Positions 60,819-64,000 of a stretch of DNA of 64,000 nucleotides are shown in pieces; the first letter of the stretch is position 1, and each line of letters opens with the position of its first letter. The DNA comes from JBCBDX01 sp039822005 (GTDB lineage Bacteria; Pseudomonadota; Alphaproteobacteria; Rhizobiales; Rhizobiaceae). The translations under genes and the position numbers were made by a program. The stretch spans positions 124,001 through 188,000 of the forward strand of contig JBCBMZ010000003.1 in the NCBI GenBank assembly GCA_039822005.1, written 5' to 3'. The notes under the pieces are model-generated. The model had not been told where the DNA came from. It made no database searches and worked only from the letters and a program-made list of their open reading frames with translations.

Positions 60819-62498
60819 ATGGCAACAAATACGCTCATTGACAGGCCAGCCAAAGCCAAACGCAAGGCGCATTTGCCCAAGGGTCGGCAGGTGCAACAGG
60901 CCAATTTGGCTACCGTATCTGATATTCTGGGCGATCTCCCACGCCGCAAAGACCTTTTGATTGAAGCACTCCATCTTATCCAGGACGATCAGGGTTGTTT
61001 GAGCGCGCCTTCCTTGGCGGCGCTCGCAGAATTACTCCGGCTTTCACAAGTCGAAGTCTATGAGGTCGCCAGTTTTTATCACCATTTCGATGTTGTGAAG
61101 GAAGGCCAGACACCACCGCCCGCGCTGACGATCCGAGTTTGCGATAGCCTGTCGTGCATGCTGGCCGGAACGGAAAAACTCATCGCACAGCTGGAAACAG
61201 AGGCGTCAGACGATGTCCGAATTCAGCGCGTCCCGTGTATTGGGCGATGCGCTACAGCACCAGTTGCACAGGTTGGACAGCGTGCGGTGGAACATGCCAC
61301 GTCAGAAACCGTTTGGTCGGTAAAAGACATCACGCCGGAAATTCCAGACTATCAAAAGCTGGAAGACTACCGGAGGGGGCGTGGATATGCAGTCCTGAAT
61401 TCCCTGATCGACGACAAGCTCACCGCAGAAAAAGTCATCGAAATGATGTCAGACGCCGGTCTGCGCGGGCTCGGCGGCGCGGGTTTTCCGGCGGGGCGCA
61501 AATGGTCCATCGTCAAATCACAAAGCGGCCTGCGGTATATGACCATCAATGGCGATGAAGGTGAACCGGGCACGTTCAAAGACCGCCATTGGCTGGAACG
61601 ACAACCTCACAAGATGTTGGAAGGCGCGCAGATTGCCGCTCGTGTCGTCGGGTGCGAGAGGATTTACATCTACATGCGGGATGAATATCCCGCGATTATC
61701 GAGATATTGAAGCGAGAGATCGACCAACTGCGCCTCTCTGGTATTGACATCATCCCCATGGAAATCCGGCGCGGCGCAGGCGCCTATATTTGCGGTGAAG
61801 AGAGCGCGATGCTGGAGAGCATCGAAGGTAAACGCGGTTTGCCGCGTCACCGACCGCCTTATATCGCCGAAGTCGGTCTGTTTGGCCGTCCGACCCTCAA
61901 CCACAATGTGGAAACACTGTTTTGGGTGCCCGACATTTTGAGCAAAGGTGTCGACTGGTTCCGCGCGCAAGGCAAGCCGGGGCATCCGGGCTTTCGAAGC
62001 TACTCCATTTCCGGGCGGGTGAAAAATCCGGGGGTCGTTGTGGCACCTGCCGGCACCACGGCGCTCGAGCTTGTCAACGATTATTGCGGTGGCATGGCTG
62101 AGGGGCACAGTTTCAAAGCCTATCTGCCAGGCGGTGCTTCTGGCGGCATCCTTCCGGCCTCACTCGGGAAAATCCCGCTCGACTTTGGTGGTCAGCTTGC
62201 GGAGGAAGGCGCTTTTGTGGGCTCTCATGCCGTGGTGATTTTGTCCGATCAAGACAACATCAAAGATGCCGTCATCAACCTGATGAATTTCTTTGAGCAT
62301 GAAAGCTGCGGCCAGTGCACGCCTTGCCGGGCCGGTACCGAGAAAATGGTGAAACTGCTCAACGCACCCGGCCCGCTCGATGAACCTGTCATCCAAGAGC
62401 TGGAACGATTGATGCGCGATGCGTCCATTTGCGGTCTGGGGCAGGCGGCCCCAAACCCGGTGGCTCATTTGTTCAAACATTTTCGGGATGAATTGTAA
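60819..62498 (+). CDS. fdh1B: NAD-dependent formate dehydrogenase, fused NuoE/NuoF-like beta subunit (FDH1 type)
   Basis: A 559-residue electron-transfer subunit. Residues 25-170 are NuoE-like with a [2Fe-2S] set: Cys108, Cys113, Cys140, Cys144 (CDSLSC, PCIGRC). Residues 190-559 are NuoF-like, with the FMN/NADH loops GLGGAGFPAGRKW, GDEGEPGTFKDRHW and GAYICGEESAM, and a [4Fe-4S] set in ESCGQCTPCRAGT. Separate gamma and beta genes exist in Rhodobacter-type FdsGB; the fusion matches the two-subunit FDH1 of Methylorubrum. ATG 60819 has GGAGGGAGGAA upstream; the frame also opens at 60795. The stop overlaps the alpha-subunit start (TAATG). Confidence 0.9.
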   Translation: MATNTLIDRPAKAKRKAHLPKGRQVQQANLATVSDILGDLPRRKDLLIEALHLIQDDQGCLSAPSLAALAELLRLSQVEVYEVASFYHHFDVVKEGQTPPPALTIRVCDSLSCMLAGTEKLIAQLETEASDDVRIQRVPCIGRCATAPVAQVGQRAVEHATSETVWSVKDITPEIPDYQKLEDYRRGRGYAVLNSLIDDKLTAEKVIEMMSDAGLRGLGGAGFPAGRKWSIVKSQSGLRYMTINGDEGEPGTFKDRHWLERQPHKMLEGAQIAARVVGCERIYIYMRDEYPAIIEILKREIDQLRLSGIDIIPMEIRRGAGAYICGEESAMLESIEGKRGLPRHRPPYIAEVGLFGRPTLNHNVETLFWVPDILSKGVDWFRAQGKPGHPGFRSYSISGRVKNPGVVVAPAGTTALELVNDYCGGMAEGHSFKAYLPGGASGGILPASLGKIPLDFGGQLAEEGAFVGSHAVVILSDQDNIKDAVINLMNFFEHESCGQCTPCRAGTEKMVKLLNAPGPLDEPVIQELERLMRDASICGLGQAAPNPVAHLFKHFRDEL

Positions 62499-64000
62499 TG
62501 AATGAAAAGACGGTTCAATTCATGCTGGACGGCAAGTCAGTCACAGCCTCAGCGGATGATACCATTTGGACTGTCGCCAAGCGCGAGGGCACAAGGATTC
62601 CTCATCTTTGCCATCTGGATGAGCCGGGATATCGGCCCGACGGCAATTGCCGCGCCTGCATGGTGGAGATCGAAGGTGAACGCACATTGGCCGCCTCCTG
62701 CGTGCGCAAAGTCTCTGACGGGATGGTCGTGAAAACCGACACGGAACGAGCCGATGGCGCGCGCCGCATGGTGTTTGAGTTACTTGCTGCTGACATGCCG
62801 GACCGCGATGCATCACCAGATGCCGAAAGTCCATTCTGGAAATGGGCCGAAACGTGGGGGATTTCTGACGGCGCTCGTCTACCATCAAAGGTGAGCAATA
62901 GCGCTGCGGCGCATGATGTCAGCAACCCGGCCATCGCGGTCAATCTGGATAGTTGTATCTCCTGCGGCTTGTGCGTGCGCGCCTGCCGCGAAGTGCAGGT
63001 CAATGACGTGCTCGGCATGGCCGAACGCGGCCACCATGCCGTGCCGGTGTTCGACATTCACGATCCGATGGGTCAATCAACATGCGTCACTTGCGGAGAG
63101 TGCGTGCAAGCTTGCCCGACAGGAGCACTATACGAAAAGTCGCTTCTTGATAAAGAGAATAGGACAAACAATATCAGTAACTTCGATAAAGAGGTTAAAT
63201 CAGTTTGTCCGTATTGTGGGGTCGGTTGCCAAACGATCGTGCGTGTCAAAGATGACACGATTGTCCAAGTGGATGGCCGCGATGGTCCAGCCAATGAAAA
63301 CCGCCTTTGCGTGAAAGGCAGGTTTGGTTTTGACTATGTGCACTCACCGGAAAGGCTGACCAAACCGCTCATCCGTCGGGACAACGCCCCAAAACGGGGC
63401 GACATCGACATGCGCGCCATGCCGATGGAAGATGTGTTTCGCGAGGCAAGCTGGGATGAAGCGCTCGACTATGCGGCCAATGGGTTCAAGTCCATTTTGG
63501 CTGAAGATGGTGGTTCCGCGCTGGCGGGCTTTGGTTCCGCCAAAGGCTCTAATGAAGAAGCCTATCTTTTCCAAAAACTGATCCGGCAGGGATTTGGCAC
63601 CAACAATGTCGATCACTGTACCCGGCTTTGCCATGCCTCATCTGTAGCGGCGCTTTTGGAAGGCGTTGGCTCGGGTGCGGTGTCTGCACCGTTCACAGAT
63701 GCGCTCAAGGCGGACTGCATCATGGTGATTGGCGCACGCCCGACCACCAACCATCCGGTTGCAGCAACTTACTTCAAACAGGCCGCACAGGCAGGCAAAA
63801 AGCTGATGGTGTTCGATCCGCGTCAGCAGGATCTGATGCGACATGCTACACACGCGGTTCAGTTCAAAGCCGGGTCTGATGTCGCCATGCTCAACGCCAT
63901 GCTGCATGTCATCATCGAAGAGAAACTCTATGATGAGCAGTATATCCAGGCCAACGTGGATGGCTTTGATGCGCTAAAAGAAAAGGTCGCCGACTTTTCA
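62498..64000 (+). CDS. fdh1A: Formate dehydrogenase alpha subunit (partial, runs off the window)
   Basis: The N-terminal 501 codons of a molybdopterin (Mo or W) enzyme. In order: a [2Fe-2S] domain (Cys38, Cys51, Cys54, Cys68); two ferredoxin-like [4Fe-4S] sites (CISCGLCVRAC from residue 153, CVTCGECVQAC from residue 196); the catalytic-domain cluster CPYCGVGC from residue 237 with Cys271; and the metal-ligand region VDHCTRLCHASSVA, where Cys378 aligns with the Sec/Cys ligand of formate dehydrogenases. The His-Cys3 cluster motif seen in some NuoG-like subunits is not evident. It oxidises formate to CO2 and passes electrons to NAD through the beta subunit. moaC/moeA for its cofactor lie at 15-16 kb. 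Confidence 0.93.
   Translation, partial: MNEKTVQFMLDGKSVTASADDTIWTVAKREGTRIPHLCHLDEPGYRPDGNCRACMVEIEGERTLAASCVRKVSDGMVVKTDTERADGARRMVFELLAADMPDRDASPDAESPFWKWAETWGISDGARLPSKVSNSAAAHDVSNPAIAVNLDSCISCGLCVRACREVQVNDVLGMAERGHHAVPVFDIHDPMGQSTCVTCGECVQACPTGALYEKSLLDKENRTNNISNFDKEVKSVCPYCGVGCQTIVRVKDDTIVQVDGRDGPANENRLCVKGRFGFDYVHSPERLTKPLIRRDNAPKRGDIDMRAMPMEDVFREASWDEALDYAANGFKSILAEDGGSALAGFGSAKGSNEEAYLFQKLIRQGFGTNNVDHCTRLCHASSVAALLEGVGSGAVSAPFTDALKADCIMVIGARPTTNHPVAATYFKQAAQAGKKLMVFDPRQQDLMRHATHAVQFKAGSDVAMLNAMLHVIIEEKLYDEQYIQANVDGFDALKEKVADFS

Noticed and set aside
1..64000. CRISPR arrays, insertion sequences, prophage genes, integrases
   Set aside because: No spaced repeat array, transposase, integrase or phage structural protein was seen on either strand.

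Overview
The window is alphaproteobacterial chromosome, most like Hyphomicrobiales (Rhizobiales), possibly a marine lineage. The assignment rests on gene order (cdsA-rseP-bamA-lpxD-fabZ-lpxA-lpxI-lpxB-gltA; gltX/comEC/lexA; moeA-moaC-trpC-trpD-ppiD/tpiA-secG-pyrG; recG/ialB/mfd-sdhE), on a GTTC-N7-GTTC SOS box in front of lexA, and on family content (LpxI instead of LpxH, IalB, a fused FDH1-type formate dehydrogenase). Genus cannot be fixed from the sequence alone.

Layout. 1-23.3 kb is dense core genome. It holds envelope and lipid A synthesis (cdsA end, rseP, bamA, lpxD, fabZ, lpxA, lpxI, lpxB), citrate synthase, glutamyl-tRNA synthetase, ComEC, LexA, molybdenum cofactor genes moaC/moeA, trpCD, a periplasmic PPIase, tpiA, secG and pyrG. 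23.3-39.0 kb looks like an accessory block. It starts with 412 bp without a gene, followed by a TRAP transporter. Next comes an imelysin/di-heme/imelysin/DUF1513 operon facing two divergent secreted-protein genes, then a large secreted protein paired with a divergent CRP/FNR regulator. It ends in a decayed Rhs locus with two displaced toxin tips and their immunity genes, beside a tRNA-Lys. 39.3-49.2 kb returns to core genes (ccdA, glmU, recG, ialB, mfd, sdhE). 49.3-59.4 kb carries transport and redox genes: an oligopeptide-type binding protein, a DsbA-family protein, hspQ, an AEC carrier, a UbiH-family hydroxylase and a complete BMP-type nucleoside ABC transporter. 59.4-64 kb has a GT87-like membrane protein and the start of an NAD-dependent formate dehydrogenase, cut by the window end.

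How the parts fit together. Genes at 0-8.4 kb form an outer-membrane biogenesis cluster with ATGA-type overlaps. moaC and moeA make the pterin cofactor that the formate dehydrogenase at the far end needs. The imelysin cluster looks like a periplasmic iron or haem-related system built from soluble, secreted and c-haem proteins without a visible permease. The Rhs locus is the most unusual part: a C-terminal core fragment with an ADP-ribosyltransferase-like tip and partner gene, then a second core fragment fused mid-core to the remnant of a deaminase-like tip with an Imm33-like partner, then a third core fragment broken by frameshifts.

Limits: all family assignments come from reading motifs and from memory of the families; no database search, structure prediction or statistical test was run.
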